From the NCBI RefSeq assembly GCF_028368975.1, contig NZ_JAQNDM010000002.1, positions 9,108,425 to 9,172,424 on the forward strand: a DNA stretch of 64,000 nt. The letters run 5' to 3'. The notes beneath the pieces were generated by a model. It did not search any database. It had not been told where the DNA came from and worked only from the letters and a program-made list of their open reading frames with translations. Below, one piece after another: positions 63,410 to 64,000 of the stretch (positions within the stretch are counted from its first letter, which is position 1; each line of letters begins with the position of its first letter). The translations under genes were made by a program, and so were the position numbers. The DNA is from Stigmatella ashevillena (GTDB lineage Bacteria > Myxococcota > Myxococcia > Myxococcales > Myxococcaceae).

Positions 63410-64000
63410 CTACTGCGTGGAAATCACCGCCCCCAACCGGCGGATCCCCTCGCGGATGAGCTCGGGGGGCCGGTTGGAGTAGTTCAAGCGCATGAACTCC
63501 TTGCGCGGGTGGGCGGCGAAGAAGCTCGTGCCGGGGACAAAGGCCACCTTCTTCTCGAGCGCCTTGGGAAAGAGCTCCTCCGCGCTCATCCCCTGCGGCA
63601 GCTCCACCCAGACGAACATGCCGCCGTCCGGCTGCGTCCAGCGGGTGCCCGGGGGCATGTTCTCCTTCAGGGCGTCGAGCATCACCAGGCACCGCTCTCC
63701 ATACTGGGCGCGGAGCTGGTTCAGGTGCCCGGTGTAGTCGAACTGGTTCAGCAGCTTGAGGGTCGCCCGCTGGGCCAGCGTGGCGGTATGCAGGTCTGAA
63801 GCCTGCTTGGCGATGGTGAGGCTGCGGATGAGCTCTCGGGGGCCGGTCACCCAGCCAATGCGCAGCCCGGGGGCGAGCGTCTTCGAGAACGTGCTCAGCT
63901 GGAGGACGACGCCCTCGGTGTCCAGCGACGCCAGCGACGGCAGGGGCTTGCCGCGGAAGCGCAGCTCGCCATACGGGTCATCCTCGAGGATGAGCACGCG
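63410..64000 (-). CDS. PLP-dependent class I/II aminotransferase (2-aminoadipate/LysN-like), N-terminus outside window
   Basis: The visible C-terminal ~197 residues start with LILEDDPYGELRF (the Asp/Tyr PLP contacts). They include the Schiff-base Lys in STFSKTLAPGLRIGWV and end FMRLNYSNRPPELIREGIRRL, where Arg binds the substrate carboxylate. The pattern is that of MocR-like/aminoadipate aminotransferases (LysN, ARO8 branch). The 5' part runs past the right edge. It converges with the amino acid importer (stops 22 bp apart). Confidence 0.9.
   Translation of the reverse strand, partial: RVLILEDDPYGELRFRGKPLPSLASLDTEGVVLQLSTFSKTLAPGLRIGWVTGPRELIRSLTIAKQASDLHTATLAQRATLKLLNQFDYTGHLNQLRAQYGERCLVMLDALKENMPPGTRWTQPDGGMFVWVELPQGMSAEELFPKALEKKVAFVPGTSFFAAHPRKEFMRLNYSNRPPELIREGIRRLGAVISTQ

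Overview
The window reads as chromosomal DNA of a myxobacterium, most likely suborder Cystobacterineae (Archangium/Cystobacter/Stigmatella type). This is inferred from the high GC, a forkhead-associated (FHA) sigma-54 activator, a Ser/Thr kinase-AAA-TPR protein, a hybrid histidine kinase, beta/gamma-crystallin domains of the Protein S kind and many secreted or lipoprotein hydrolases. No rRNA, tRNA or CRISPR array was seen. Both ends cut a gene: a GH31 glycosidase on the left and a PLP aminotransferase on the right.

1-10.4 kb: GH31 glycosidase, a fascin-like/expansin-like lipoprotein, a degenerate IS91-type transposase scrap, a PadR regulator overlapping an Lnt-like membrane acyltransferase, a peptidoglycan-binding protein, and a DapA-family lyase plus cupin pair divergent from a MocR-type regulator. 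An ~820 bp non-coding stretch with long direct repeats follows.

10.4-17.8 kb: a compact same-strand plant-polysaccharide locus: an AA10 copper monooxygenase with CBM2, a GH74 xyloglucanase with X2 and CBM3, and a GH6 cellulase with two FN3 domains and CBM3. It ends in a strong terminator-like hairpin. By eye it is lower in GC than its neighbours and its modules resemble Firmicutes/actinobacterial enzymes. Two same-orientation IS91 scraps lie at 3.2 and 23.1 kb on either side.

17.8-35 kb: methyltransferase, GyrI-like protein, Svx/AvrXca-like metalloprotease, DUF1348, J-domain and thioesterase genes. Next is a regulatory block: an FHA sigma-54 activator cotranscribed with a Rieske oxygenase and divergent from an unrecognised two-domain protein that has its own well-spaced sigma-54 promoter. 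A kinase-AAA-TPR protein, small unknown secreted proteins and a B12-type radical SAM protein follow.

35-50 kb: a GH95-like glycosidase carrying two calcium-type beta/gamma-crystallin domains, a polytopic membrane protein, an MFS drug exporter with an operator-like inverted repeat, a DTW-domain RNA-modification protein, an acyltransferase, a YfiM-like/di-heme peroxidase pair, and an overlapping run of methyltransferase-like protein, hybrid histidine kinase, pseudouridine synthase and esterase.

50-64 kb: a secreted subtilase with Ig-like domains, a FUSC-type exporter, a D-amino-acid-oxidase-like flavoprotein, a YgiQ radical SAM protein, a class C beta-lactamase-like hydrolase, a beta-carbonic anhydrase and a two-gene polar amino acid ABC importer in which binding protein and permease are fused. 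Overall the window combines extracellular polymer breakdown with dense transcriptional and phospho-signalling control, as expected for a saprophytic or predatory soil bacterium.
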